Shown here one piece after another: positions 8,156-16,742 of a stretch of DNA of 64,000 bases. The stretch comes from an uncultured archaeon. GTDB taxonomy: Archaea > Thermoplasmatota > Thermoplasmata > Thermoplasmatales > Thermoplasmataceae. The stretch lies in NCBI GenBank assembly GCA_000965745.1, contig CP009479.1, forward strand, positions 940,457 to 1,004,456, read 5' to 3'. The notes under the pieces were generated by a model that worked only from the letters and a program-made list of their open reading frames with translations, was not told where the DNA came from and searched no databases. Made by a program: the position numbers and the translations under genes. The first letter of the stretch is position 1. Each line of letters opens with the position of its first letter.

Positions 8156-8707
8156 ATGATAGATCTAGGCAGGAATCCGGTTCTGGTGATAATAGATGTT
8201 CAAAAGGCATGGGACGGCCTGTTTCCTGGAAAATGGAGCAGTGAGGATGCAGTCTCAAATATATCAAAGCTCCTCGGGAAGTGGAGATCAGAGGGATGGA
8301 AAGTGATTCACGTGCGTCACGATTCAAGAAAGCCACAATCTATTATCAAGGAAGGCAAGCCGGGCTTTGCCTTCAAGGATGAGGTTAAACCCATTGAGGG
8401 GGAGGCGGTAATAACCAAACACGTAAACAGTGCCTTTATAGGCACGAATCTCGAAGAAATGCTGAGGAACGAGGGCCCCTCAACCGTGGTAATCTGCGGC
8501 CTGGTTACCGATCACTGCGTGAGTACGACTGCGAGGATGTCGGGCAATCTGGGGTTCAACACGGTAGTTCCCGGGGACGGGTGTGCAACCTACCCAAAGA
8601 AGACGCCACAAGGCAGGGAGATTGACGCACTCACTGTGCACGAAGTCAACCTTGCATCCATCAACGGGGAGTTTGCGAATGTTGTGCCTGTTTCAGATCT
8701 GCTCTGA
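8156..8707 (+). CDS. Isochorismatase-family cysteine hydrolase
   Basis: Cysteine hydrolase of the isochorismatase superfamily (nicotinamidase, isochorismatase, carbamoylsarcosine amidase relatives), 183 residues. The catalytic triad is visible: Asp in VLVIIDVQKAW (about residue 15), Lys in EAVITKHVNSAF (about 85) and Cys in GLVTDHCVSTTAR (about 122). A TATA-like TCAATTTATC lies about 30 nt before the ATG. Substrate unknown: the expected nicotinamidase zinc-binding DxHxxH segment after the first strand is not seen, so a nicotinamidase is not favoured. Confidence 0.88.
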   Translation: MIDLGRNPVLVIIDVQKAWDGLFPGKWSSEDAVSNISKLLGKWRSEGWKVIHVRHDSRKPQSIIKEGKPGFAFKDEVKPIEGEAVITKHVNSAFIGTNLEEMLRNEGPSTVVICGLVTDHCVSTTARMSGNLGFNTVVPGDGCATYPKKTPQGREIDALTVHEVNLASINGEFANVVPVSDLL

Positions 8708-8710
8708 TTG

Positions 8711-9697
8711 TCAGTCAGGCTTCCTTTCATCGAACCCGGGGAATCTTTCGGGAGTCCAGCTCCCATCCCTCTCCCTGACATATCCGGTGTCATAATTCTT
8801 CTGGAAATCATCTGCACCCATTAACTCATCAGCCTGTATAATGGCGCTCCATGCCTGCCCTCTCATGAAGACTTCCCGATGGTCAGGGTACAGGACAGTG
8901 TCTTTGGCGTTCATAGTGGTATCCGGCCACACTTCTATGTCTAGAATCTTCATGTCATCATCAGCATCCGCGATGAACTGGGAAAAATTGTCTGGCCCTA
9001 CAGGTTTTGAAATCATGTCGCCCTTCTTGACAGCGACATGGCGCCTGCCGTATCTGAGTGAGCCTTTTCCCTCCAGGACCAGATAATGCTCTTCTACAGC
9101 AGAATGGCTGTGCAGCCGTGAGTAGGAACTGCCCTTCTTTATCCTGTATGTTCTCATAAAGGATTTCGCAGAGCCCAGGGCGGGCATAAAGAAAGTTGTA
9201 ACGGAATCGTGGTGATCTTGTGTCATGCTTTCCATTAGGGGTCCGCCCTCAGATTCAACGTTTACCACTGGCGCCTTCCAGAGATTTTGACCAGCATCTC
9301 TCAGATCTGTGCCTTCATTCGGGGCATTTACTGCGAACACCTCGTCCGACCACATGGAACATATTCTGGTCATCAATTCCTTTGCAGATTCGGTGAGCAG
9401 AGGGGTTATAATATAGGTCACTTCTTCCGCACCCTTTCTCATGAAACCAAGCCTGTCAGATAACTCCCACCAGAGCCAGTGTGTGAACTTTGTAAGCCCC
9501 TTCCTCTCAGAGAAGGAAACATCACCCATTTTTTCAGGAAGATAGAGTTTCCAGGCAACGTCTGCCCTTACAGCATTTTCTGGCCTGACCTTTTTGTCAG
9601 GGTCTATCAGAATAACGATTGACATTTCTAATCTATTCTGAGACGCAGGATGTGAATAAATGAATTCCCATGTCCGGATGGAAGGTGTGCTATCCAT
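8711..9697 (-). CDS. Cupin-domain protein with unrecognised N-terminal domain
   Basis: A protein of 328 residues. The C-terminal half holds one cupin: SRLHSHSAVEEHYLVLEGKG (about 192-211) gives the metal ligands H, H and E of cupin motif 1, and KKGDMISKPVGPDNFSQFIA gives motif 2. The first 160 residues (THWLWWELSDRLGFMRKGAE, EEVTYIITPLLTESAKEL) match no family I know. The end GTGYVRERDGSW-like (DTGYVRERDGSWTPERF) is also distinctive. The ATG at 9697 was preferred over a TTG two codons earlier. It shares a 36-base intergenic region with the divergent M20 hydrolase gene. Possibly a sugar or organic-acid binding cupin; function unknown. Confidence 0.7.
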   Translation of the reverse strand: MDSTPSIRTWEFIYSHPASQNRLEMSIVILIDPDKKVRPENAVRADVAWKLYLPEKMGDVSFSERKGLTKFTHWLWWELSDRLGFMRKGAEEVTYIITPLLTESAKELMTRICSMWSDEVFAVNAPNEGTDLRDAGQNLWKAPVVNVESEGGPLMESMTQDHHDSVTTFFMPALGSAKSFMRTYRIKKGSSYSRLHSHSAVEEHYLVLEGKGSLRYGRRHVAVKKGDMISKPVGPDNFSQFIADADDDMKILDIEVWPDTTMNAKDTVLYPDHREVFMRGQAWSAIIQADELMGADDFQKNYDTGYVRERDGSWTPERFPGFDERKPD

Positions 9698-9733
9698 TGT
9701 CAAACCTTTTTAACATGGCTGCAATTCAAGTCC

Positions 9734-10894
9734 ATGAAGAGTGCAGGAACCTCTACAGACTTTGATCCTTGGGGCGTAGCCACCAGGATTCATGAACTCA
9801 GCGAGATAGGTAGCCAGGAGTTCGAATCAGCCAACCTACTCAAGGAGGTACTTAGATCAAACGGATTCACCATAACCGAGAATTTTATGGGCATACCAAC
9901 CGCATTCAGGGCGGAGAAGTTAGTTGGAAAGGGATCACACACAATAGCGTTCCTTGCAGAATACGACGCACTTCCCGGAATAGGGCATGCATGTGGCCAT
10001 AACCTGATCGCATCTTCCGCCGTTTTTTCTGCGATCAGGGCGTCGCAGAAGATCTCGGACGGTAGGATAGTTGTTTATGGCACACCGGACGAAGAAGGAA
10101 CCGGCGAGTGGTCTGGCTCAAAGATCATCATGGCCGACAAGGGCGCGTTCAAGGACGTGGATCTGGTGCTCGGATCTCATCCCGGTGATGAATGGAGCGT
10201 GGGAAAACAATCCCTTGCCGTTCAGGATTTTGAGATAACCTTCAAGGGGACGGCATCGCATGAGGCTGCAAATCCAGAGCTTGGGAGAAGCGCACTTGAT
10301 GCTTCCATACTCACCTACACAGCTGTTAACATGATGAGGCAGCACGTCAGGAGGAATGCAAACTTCGTCATGCACGGAATAATCAAGGAAGGAGGAACCG
10401 CATCCAACGTTACACCTGAAAGATCCGTCCTGGTGTACGGCATCAGATCGTCAGATGTGGCCTACCATGGTGAGCTTGTGGCAAGATTCAGGGACATTAT
10501 AGACGGATGCGCCAAGGCAACGGGGACAACGTACCAGATCAAGAATATTGGCCCGCTGTTTTCAACTACAAAGATCAACCCAACCCTGTCAAACCAGATC
10601 AGGGAATTCCTGCTTGGCAGAGGAGTCGAATGTCTGCCTCTTGAAGAAACTGCATCAAGGCTGCCTGGTGGGTCCACCGATTTCGCAAACGTATCCCAGG
10701 TCGCACCCGCCCTTGAAGTGGAATTCCAGATTGCACCAGCAGGAACGCCGTGGCACTCTAGAGAATCACTGGAAGCCGCAAAGACGGATCGCGCGAGAAA
10801 GGCACTTGAGATAATGATAGAAGTTCTCAGCGACACAGCAGAAAAATACACTGAAGACAGCGAGTTCAGGAAAAAAATTAAGAAAGATTTCTGA
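9734..10894 (+). CDS. M20 family amidohydrolase (AbgB-like)
   Basis: Metal-dependent amidohydrolase of peptidase family M20D, 386 residues. Metal and catalytic motifs are LAEYDALPGIGHACGHN (about 75-91), GTPDEEGTGEWSG with the catalytic glutamates (about 117), and the dimerisation-domain entry TFKGTASHEAANPELGRSALDA (about 172-192). LAEYDALPGIGHACGHN is the version found in the p-aminobenzoyl-glutamate hydrolase (AbgB) branch rather than in hippurate hydrolases. A TATA-like TTTTTAACA is about 24 nt before the ATG. Likely substrates are N-acyl amino acids or related amides. It lies next to the oligopeptide ABC operon, which may supply its substrates (inference). Confidence 0.88.
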   Translation: MKSAGTSTDFDPWGVATRIHELSEIGSQEFESANLLKEVLRSNGFTITENFMGIPTAFRAEKLVGKGSHTIAFLAEYDALPGIGHACGHNLIASSAVFSAIRASQKISDGRIVVYGTPDEEGTGEWSGSKIIMADKGAFKDVDLVLGSHPGDEWSVGKQSLAVQDFEITFKGTASHEAANPELGRSALDASILTYTAVNMMRQHVRRNANFVMHGIIKEGGTASNVTPERSVLVYGIRSSDVAYHGELVARFRDIIDGCAKATGTTYQIKNIGPLFSTTKINPTLSNQIREFLLGRGVECLPLEETASRLPGGSTDFANVSQVAPALEVEFQIAPAGTPWHSRESLEAAKTDRARKALEIMIEVLSDTAEKYTEDSEFRKKIKKDF

Positions 10895-10934
10895 AAAGTG
10901 AGGAGTCCTCCGACTCTTATTTTTCATATTTGGG

Positions 10935-11888
10935 CTAATACAGGTGACAAGCTACGTAGTGATCCTTCTTGACCTCTTTAAGTCCAGGGTCCTCTGTTGC
11001 ACATTTTTCCATTGCAAACATGCATCTGTCCCTGAATTTGCATCCCGAGATGCTGGAGCTGGAAGTCTGGATATTGCCCTTTATCTCCACCTCCTTCTCC
11101 TCAATCTTCCCAAGTTTGGGCACGGACTGCACCAGGGCCTTAGTGTAAGGATGCATGGCATCATTCACAACGTCGTCCGCATTCCCGTATTCCACGATCC
11201 TGCCGAGATAGAGAACGTTTATTTTCCTGCTCAGGTAATACGCTATCGAAATATCATGGGATATCAGGATCATCGAGATCCCGCGCTCTCTCTGTATCTC
11301 TGCAATCAGGTCTAGGAACGATACCCTCATTGAGGCGTCAAGCATTGAGACAGGCTCGTCCGCCACGACAAATGATGGATTCACAACAAAGGACCTGGCG
11401 ATGGAAACCCTCTGCCTTTGGCCACCACTGAGTTCGTGGGGGTACCGGTTCATGTAGTCTTCCGGAGGCGTAAGGCCGACTTTTCTCAGTATATCCGTGA
11501 TCCGCTCCCTGTCGAATTCAACATGATTGAGCTTCAGTGGCTCCTCTATAATCTTCTTTACAGTGAATCTTGGATTCAGGGACCCATACGGGTCCTGGAA
11601 GATTATCTGTACTTTCTTTCTCAGGTCCCTTACCTTATCCCTGGAGGAATTGAACATGTCGATGCCGTTTACGGTGACTCTTCCTTCTGTAGGCTCAACA
11701 AGCCCGGCCACTATTCTTCCCAATGTCGATTTGCCGCTGCCTGTTTCACCCACGATTGAGTGTATTTCGCCCTCAGGCACGAGGAGGTTTACCCCATCAA
11801 GCGCCTTTATGTAAGAACTCCTCGAAGCGACCCTTCCCCTGGGCTTGTAGTGTTTCTTCAGGTTCTCGATCTTAAGAACTTCCTGCAT
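10935..11888 (-). CDS. oppF: Oligopeptide/dipeptide ABC transporter ATP-binding protein (OppF/DppF)
   Basis: Second ATPase of the peptide importer and last gene of the five-gene operon. It has Walker A GETGSGKSTLGRIVAG, Q-loop FQDPYGSLNPRFTV, signature LSGGQRQRVSIARSF, Walker B FVVADEPVSMLD and switch histidine LISHD. The C-terminal oligopeptide-specific domain contains CKFRDRCMFAMEKC, the cysteine cluster thought to bind an iron-sulfur cluster in these proteins. The ATG at 11888 follows a GGAGGGT Shine-Dalgarno; this start is inside the end of oppD, so the genes are coupled. Peptide versus other substrates cannot be separated by sequence. Confidence 0.9.
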   Translation of the reverse strand: MQEVLKIENLKKHYKPRGRVASRSSYIKALDGVNLLVPEGEIHSIVGETGSGKSTLGRIVAGLVEPTEGRVTVNGIDMFNSSRDKVRDLRKKVQIIFQDPYGSLNPRFTVKKIIEEPLKLNHVEFDRERITDILRKVGLTPPEDYMNRYPHELSGGQRQRVSIARSFVVNPSFVVADEPVSMLDASMRVSFLDLIAEIQRERGISMILISHDISIAYYLSRKINVLYLGRIVEYGNADDVVNDAMHPYTKALVQSVPKLGKIEEKEVEIKGNIQTSSSSISGCKFRDRCMFAMEKCATEDPGLKEVKKDHYVACHLY

Positions 11889-12840
11889 TTTTACCCTCCC
11901 CATATTTCACGCAATAGACCAGGTGCCCCTGCCCAGCTTCAACCGGTTTATAGCTGTAGGTTTCACAGCCTTCTCCTGCGAATGTGCAGCGTGGCCTGAA
12001 TCTGCACCCTTCTGGCGGATCCCTTATGTTCACTGGCTCACCGGGGATTGCCTCAAGCCTCCTACCGGGTGTCATGGTTGGAACAGAATTTATGAGCCCC
12101 CTCGTGTAAGGGTGGCCGGGTTCCTCGAGAATTTTCCTGTTCGATCCGACTTCTGAGACTTTTCCTCCATAGAGAATCATTATGCGGTCGGCCATCTCGG
12201 AGACAAGGGGAAAATCGTGGCTTATGAAAATCACGGTTATATCCATCTCTCTTTGCAGCCTTCTCAGTATGTTCATTATCTGGACCTGGGTAATGACATC
12301 AAGGGCAGTGGATGGCTCATCCGCTATTATTGTGCCTGGATTCATCACTATGGCTGTGGCTATAACTGCCCTCTGCTTCATGCCACCACTGAGTTCATGT
12401 GGGTACTTCTTCCACGTATACGAATCGAGCCCTATGATCTCCAGTGTTTCCCTCGCCCTTCGAAGTGCCTCTTCCCTCTTTGCCTCTCTGTGGATGAGAA
12501 GAGGCTCTGCAACCTGGTCCTCAATTTTCATCAGGGGGTTCAGTGTGTTCATAGCCCCCTGAAAAACAAGGGAAATTTTCTTCCCCCTGATCTTTCTGGC
12601 TTCTTCCGGTTTGAGCCCAATGATCTCTTTCCCGTCCACTTCGATGCTCCCAGCCTCGATCAAGCTGTTTCTTGGAAGGAGCCCCATTATTGTCATTGCC
12701 ATGGTACTTTTGCCGCTTCCAGACTCCCCCACTATGCCGAATATTTCCCCGTTTCCTATCTCGGCATTCACGGAATCCAGCGCCCTGACTTTTCCTGTTC
12801 TTGACTTATAGCTGACTGTCAAATCTTTTATCTTAATCAT
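11872..12840 (-). CDS. oppD: Oligopeptide/dipeptide ABC transporter ATP-binding protein (OppD/DppD)
   Basis: First ATPase of the importer, 322 residues. Motifs are Walker A GESGSGKSTMAMTIMG (about 35-50), Q-loop FQGAMNTLNPLMKI, which is typical of OppD-type subunits, signature LSGGMKQRAVIATAI, Walker B TIIADEPSTALD and HD in FISHDFPLV. The C-terminal oligo_HPY region includes IRDPPEGCRFRPRCTFAGEG and a third cysteine, a probable FeS site. It starts 7 bases after the stop of oppC and overlaps oppF, consistent with one transcript. Confidence 0.92.
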   Translation of the reverse strand: MIKIKDLTVSYKSRTGKVRALDSVNAEIGNGEIFGIVGESGSGKSTMAMTIMGLLPRNSLIEAGSIEVDGKEIIGLKPEEARKIRGKKISLVFQGAMNTLNPLMKIEDQVAEPLLIHREAKREEALRRARETLEIIGLDSYTWKKYPHELSGGMKQRAVIATAIVMNPGTIIADEPSTALDVITQVQIMNILRRLQREMDITVIFISHDFPLVSEMADRIMILYGGKVSEVGSNRKILEEPGHPYTRGLINSVPTMTPGRRLEAIPGEPVNIRDPPEGCRFRPRCTFAGEGCETYSYKPVEAGQGHLVYCVKYGEGKNAGSS

Positions 12841-12847
12841 TTAACCA

Positions 12848-13702
12848 CTAACCTTTGATGGTCCTGAGCCTTGGATTCATGATTTCCTCCAGCGCATATC
12901 CCATCAGAATAAACCCGAATATCAGCACGAATATGAAAATGCCAGGCGGAAGGACATATAACATGTCACCGGACGATAGTGCACCAGTGGTGTAGGCCTG
13001 CCTTATGATCTCCCCCCAGCTGATGGAAGTAACATTCCCTACACCAAGGAAAACTAATGCTGCCTGGGTAAAGATTGCAGCAGATATTGCAAGCATTGCA
13101 TTGCCGTACAGGACTGAGGTGACGTTCGGGAATATATGCCTGAACATAATGTAGGTGTTTCCCGCATTATTTGCCTTTGCAGATTCCACAAAAGGCCATT
13201 CACGTATTGAAAGCACCATTGACCTTATGATCCTGGCAGTGGGGGCCCAGCTAAGCAACCCAATTACCATGATGATGTTTATGAGGCTCGGCCCCAGGAG
13301 CGCGGCTACAATTATCATGAACACTATTGCAGGTATCACTATGAAGAAATCAACGACTCTCATTATGATCTCGTCAATCAATCCACCCATGTATCCGCTG
13401 ACAAGGCCTGCTACCAGCCCAATCGCAACAGCAACAGCTCCGGCCGCGATCCCCACTATCAGCGATATCTGTGCACCATAGACGTCCCTTGAAAACAGGT
13501 CCTGCCCGAGTGTATTGGTCCCGAAAATATGTACGGAACTGGACGGCGCAAGGAATAATGAAGGGTTCGTTGCGTTCGGGTCATATGGGCTTATCAGAGG
13601 TGCCAGCAGCGCCATCATCGCAAAAAATCCCACTATGATGAGCCCTGCTACGCCTTTCCTGTTCGATTTGAATTCTTTCCAGAAACTGAAATCATCGTTC
13701 AT
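12848..13702 (-). CDS. oppC: Oligopeptide/dipeptide ABC transporter permease (OppC/DppC)
   Basis: Inner-membrane permease, 284 residues. The N-terminal SFWKEFKSNRKGVAGLIIVG is the usual OppC_N domain with one helix; a soluble stretch containing FGTNTLGQDLFSRDVYGAQ follows, then about five helices. The EAA loop is AKANNAGNTYIMFRHIFPNV near residue 180. FGTDxxGRDxxSR-type sequence is diagnostic for DppC/OppC. It starts 4 bases before the stop of oppB, so the two permease genes are translationally coupled. Confidence 0.92.
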   Translation of the reverse strand: MNDDFSFWKEFKSNRKGVAGLIIVGFFAMMALLAPLISPYDPNATNPSLFLAPSSSVHIFGTNTLGQDLFSRDVYGAQISLIVGIAAGAVAVAIGLVAGLVSGYMGGLIDEIIMRVVDFFIVIPAIVFMIIVAALLGPSLINIIMVIGLLSWAPTARIIRSMVLSIREWPFVESAKANNAGNTYIMFRHIFPNVTSVLYGNAMLAISAAIFTQAALVFLGVGNVTSISWGEIIRQAYTTGALSSGDMLYVLPPGIFIFVLIFGFILMGYALEEIMNPRLRTIKG

Positions 13703-14673
13703 TGGTATCTTATCCTAGGATCCAGGTAGCTGTACAGTATGTCAGCTACTATGTTTGCAAGCACAATGACTACCGCAACTATCACGAATGCGGCCTGAAG
13801 AACGGGATAGTCCCTGGCATTCACTGCATTGAATATGAGAAAACCAATGCCTGGCCAGGAGAAAACCACTTCAGTGAGTATTGCTCCCCCAACACTGAGG
13901 CCCAGGTTCACGGCTATGACCGATATCATTGGAAGCTCGGCGTTGGGCACAGCGTGCCTTGCCAGAAGGTAGTTGTCGGATGCGCCCTTGCTCTTTGCAA
14001 AATTTATGTAATCCTCTTCCAGTACGTCTATCAGTGAATTTCTCATTATAATAGTAAACTGGCCAAAGAGCACAAGTGTCAGTGTGGTAAGCGGCAGTAT
14101 CATGTGATTGAGCAGGTCTGCAAGCTGTGCCGCAAAGGACGGGAAGGAAGCACCCGTTGTGTACATGCCTGAAACGGGGAGGGACCTTGTGTAGATCGCC
14201 AGTAGAATGAACATTCCGCCAAGCCAGAATGTAGGTATGGAGTAGAGTGCCATTGAGCCTCCTGTTATTGCGCCATCAAGGGTTGTGCCTCTCCTCCACG
14301 CTGCGATCTTTCCCGTTATTATCCCGAGGAATATTGCAATTATTGTAGCCGGAATAAGCAGGATAAGGCTGTTCAAAAGGGCTGGGAAAAGCACCGATGA
14401 TACGGACTGGTGATAGTAGATTGATATCCCGAAATTTCCCGAGAATGTGTTCTTGATGAATAGAAGGTACTGCTGCCACATGGGCAGGTTCAGGCCGAAC
14501 TGCTGCTCAAGAGAGGCGATCTGGGAAGGGCTCAGTGCAGGGCTTCTGTATAGTATCTGTATAGGGTTTCCGGGCATTAACCTGAATAGAAAAAAATCAA
14601 AAGTAAAAATGATAAAAATGGAAATGGCGGCAAAAATTATTCTTTTAGAAATATATTTTTGGAAGCCGCTCAT
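13699..14673 (-). CDS. oppB: Oligopeptide/dipeptide ABC transporter permease (OppB/DppB)
   Basis: Inner-membrane permease, 324 residues with six helices. Family markers are the N-terminal helix followed by FFLFRLMPGNPIQILY (RLxPGDP motif), QFGLNLPMWQQYL, and FSGNFGISIYYHQSVSSVL. The EAA loop KSKGASDNYLLARHAVPNA is near residue 222, and EVVFSWPGIGFLIFNAV is the conserved ending. It starts by ATGA overlap with the substrate-binding protein gene. It pairs with OppC to form the translocation pore. Confidence 0.92.
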   Translation of the reverse strand: MSGFQKYISKRIIFAAISIFIIFTFDFFLFRLMPGNPIQILYRSPALSPSQIASLEQQFGLNLPMWQQYLLFIKNTFSGNFGISIYYHQSVSSVLFPALLNSLILLIPATIIAIFLGIITGKIAAWRRGTTLDGAITGGSMALYSIPTFWLGGMFILLAIYTRSLPVSGMYTTGASFPSFAAQLADLLNHMILPLTTLTLVLFGQFTIIMRNSLIDVLEEDYINFAKSKGASDNYLLARHAVPNAELPMISVIAVNLGLSVGGAILTEVVFSWPGIGFLIFNAVNARDYPVLQAAFVIVAVVIVLANIVADILYSYLDPRIRYQ

Positions 14674-16469
14674 TTATCGCGACCCCTAACTCTTACTGCA
14701 GCTACCACACCAACTATTATGAGGATGGCAGCACCTATTCCATACAGAACGTAGTTGTTGCTTCCCGCAGGAGTCGAGTTTGCATTTGCCGGCTCAACCT
14801 GTATGAATGTCAGGTAGTCCATTCCTCCAAAGGGACCTCCAGGGAAAGACGAGTTGATGTTCGTGTATGCGGTAGACCATACATTTATCGAAGTCGGTGC
14901 TACAAGCGAGAGATACGGCAGCTGGTTGTAGAGCATCTGCTGCATCTGGTTAGAGATGTTTTTTGCCTCGGCAGGTGTGGATGCGTTCAGGAGCTGGGTC
15001 CACAGACTGTCATAAGTCGAATTTGTAAATCCGCTGTCTGATGTTCCTGTGACAACCTGGCCCGAAAGGAACACGCTCAGAAGCTGGGGTGCAGCCTGAA
15101 CATTGTCAAACCAGTCCCAGAGATCTATATCCTGCCCCAGGGTCCCATTGCTGGACCATATTGTAGCGGCCATGCTTCCGGTAGTCTCGGCCTGGACTGT
15201 GATCTTTACCCCTATCGATGAGAGGTTGGATGCAACCAGCTGCGCAAGGTTAACCGCTTCAGTATCGCCGCTTGGCACGAGCAGTGTGTAGGCAAGCTTT
15301 GCTCCCGTGGAATTCTCCCTTACTCCGTTGACGGTCTTGTTGAAACCGGCCTGGTCAAGCATCTGTTTTGCCAGAGACACATTGTAGCTGTAAGGCTGCA
15401 GGTTGTGGTCGTAATACTGGTTTGTTGGTGCGAGCACTGATGCTAGTGTGTTTGCATATCCATGGTACACCGTGTCCGCCAGGTATGTCATGTTGAGGGC
15501 GTGAGCTATGGCCTGCCTCACCGTGAGATTGTGGAGTGTCGGATTTCCCGTTCCATTGGGGTCAACGTTGAATGCCAGATACATGTATTCCAGGCTTGGG
15601 CTCTGTGTGACCTTGTAGTTGCTGTTGTTCTGGAACTGGCCTATGTTGGCAGGCAGAATCCTTGAGAGCCCCTGCACTGCACCGCTCTGAAGTGCGGAAA
15701 TTGCCGAACTCTGGCTGCCGAACTCCTGGAATATCACTGTGCTGATCTTTGGCTGTTGCGAGGGTATGAACCATTTCGGGTTTTTCTCGAGTTTGGCATA
15801 CTGGTTTACTACATATTTAGTGAGAACGAAGGGACCGTCTCCAACAAAGTATGTTGTGCCGTTTGAATTGTAACCCGGGTATGTAGCAGGATCCACATTT
15901 TTCCATATGTGGTATGGAACAATGTAAACATAGGCGGCAAACATTTCCCAGAGAACTCCGTTGAAGGCAATCATAACCTGGTGTGGCCCTAGTGCTGTTA
16001 CATTCGTCACTGCGGCTGTATACTCTGATATGAACGTGTAGTTCCGCTTGGCTATGTTGTAAGTGTACACAACATCCTGTGAGGTGACATTAACTCCGTC
16101 TGACCATACTGCATTCGGGTTCAGGTTGAATATTGCAGTGTGGTTTGAGTAATTGATAGTCCATGAGCTTGCCAGCGCGGGCTGAATCGTATGGTTGGCA
16201 GGATCAAAATTCACTAGCGGAAGAAGCTGGTTGGAATTGATCCATGATGTCAGTTGCGAATAGGACGTGAACGGATTCAACGTGTCAATGTACGTTCCAA
16301 ACCATCCGGTTGTAAAGGTCTGATTCCCGCTGGAGGCAGCTGCCGGCTGGGCAACACCACCTCCCGACTGTACGATGGCCTGCCCACCCGACCCCAGAAG
16401 GATCAGGGCTGATATTACTATCGCAGAGACAATCGCGAGTCGGGTTGAATATCTATGATTTTTCATCAT
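14670..16469 (-). CDS. oppA: ABC transporter substrate-binding protein (family 5), C-terminally membrane anchored
   Basis: Extracellular solute-binding protein family 5 (OppA/DppA type), 599 residues from the ATG at 16469. It has an N-terminal signal segment (LAIVSAIVISALILLGSGGQ) and the family 5 core: PALASSWTINYSNHTAIFNL, NAVWSDGVNVTSQDVVYT and VRQAIAHALNMTYLADTVYHG. It ends in a hydrophobic helix (YGIGAAILIIVGVVAAV) followed by VRGRDK, so it is probably held in the membrane by its C-terminus, as in several archaeal binding proteins. N-x-S/T sequons are very frequent, suggesting surface N-glycosylation. A TATA box 25 nt upstream supports the leaderless ATG at 16469 over an earlier GTG. First gene of the operon. 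Confidence 0.9.
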   Translation of the reverse strand: MMKNHRYSTRLAIVSAIVISALILLGSGGQAIVQSGGGVAQPAAASSGNQTFTTGWFGTYIDTLNPFTSYSQLTSWINSNQLLPLVNFDPANHTIQPALASSWTINYSNHTAIFNLNPNAVWSDGVNVTSQDVVYTYNIAKRNYTFISEYTAAVTNVTALGPHQVMIAFNGVLWEMFAAYVYIVPYHIWKNVDPATYPGYNSNGTTYFVGDGPFVLTKYVVNQYAKLEKNPKWFIPSQQPKISTVIFQEFGSQSSAISALQSGAVQGLSRILPANIGQFQNNSNYKVTQSPSLEYMYLAFNVDPNGTGNPTLHNLTVRQAIAHALNMTYLADTVYHGYANTLASVLAPTNQYYDHNLQPYSYNVSLAKQMLDQAGFNKTVNGVRENSTGAKLAYTLLVPSGDTEAVNLAQLVASNLSSIGVKITVQAETTGSMAATIWSSNGTLGQDIDLWDWFDNVQAAPQLLSVFLSGQVVTGTSDSGFTNSTYDSLWTQLLNASTPAEAKNISNQMQQMLYNQLPYLSLVAPTSINVWSTAYTNINSSFPGGPFGGMDYLTFIQVEPANANSTPAGSNNYVLYGIGAAILIIVGVVAAVRVRGRDK

Positions 16470-16490
16470 AAGGAGCACAATTAAGGGGTC

Positions 16491-16502
16491 ATATTTATAA
16501 GT
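16491..16502 (-). promoter_or_regulatory. TATA-like promoter element of the opp operon
   Basis: On the minus strand the sequence reads ACTTATAAATAT, a good archaeal TATA box centred about 25 nt before the ATG at 16469. This fixes the likely start of a leaderless operon transcript. Two imperfect palindromes lie further upstream (16524-16535 and 16622-16634). Confidence 0.6.
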
Positions 16503-16523
16503 ATCGACTATCGTATAATTGAG

Positions 16524-16634
16524 ACGAATTTCGTATGGCTATAGCTAGAAAAACAGAATACAACGAATTTGCAGAAGGACAGCTATGATTATCGAAATCG
16601 TCTATGGACAAAATTTCTATGTATGAATTTCATA
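16524..16634. promoter_or_regulatory. Pair of imperfect palindromes upstream of the opp operon
   Basis: Two similar short inverted repeats, ACGAATTTCGTA at 16524-16535 and TATGAATTTCATA at 16622-16634, share a GAATTTC core flanked by inverted TA(C/T)/(A/G)TA ends. They sit 20-30 and about 120 bases upstream of the TATA box of the opp operon and on the other side face the methyltransferase gene end. They could be operator sites for the peptide transporter; no regulator gene adjoins them. Otherwise this 270-base gap holds nothing I recognise. Confidence 0.3.
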
Positions 16635-16742
16635 GTCAGAGTGCTAGATTGTGTTATGCATAAATAGATTCCGGTCGGCTTTACGTCATTTTCGTTTATG
16701 GTTTATTGAAATGGCAAAGTAACATCAGAAAATTGCCTGTAA

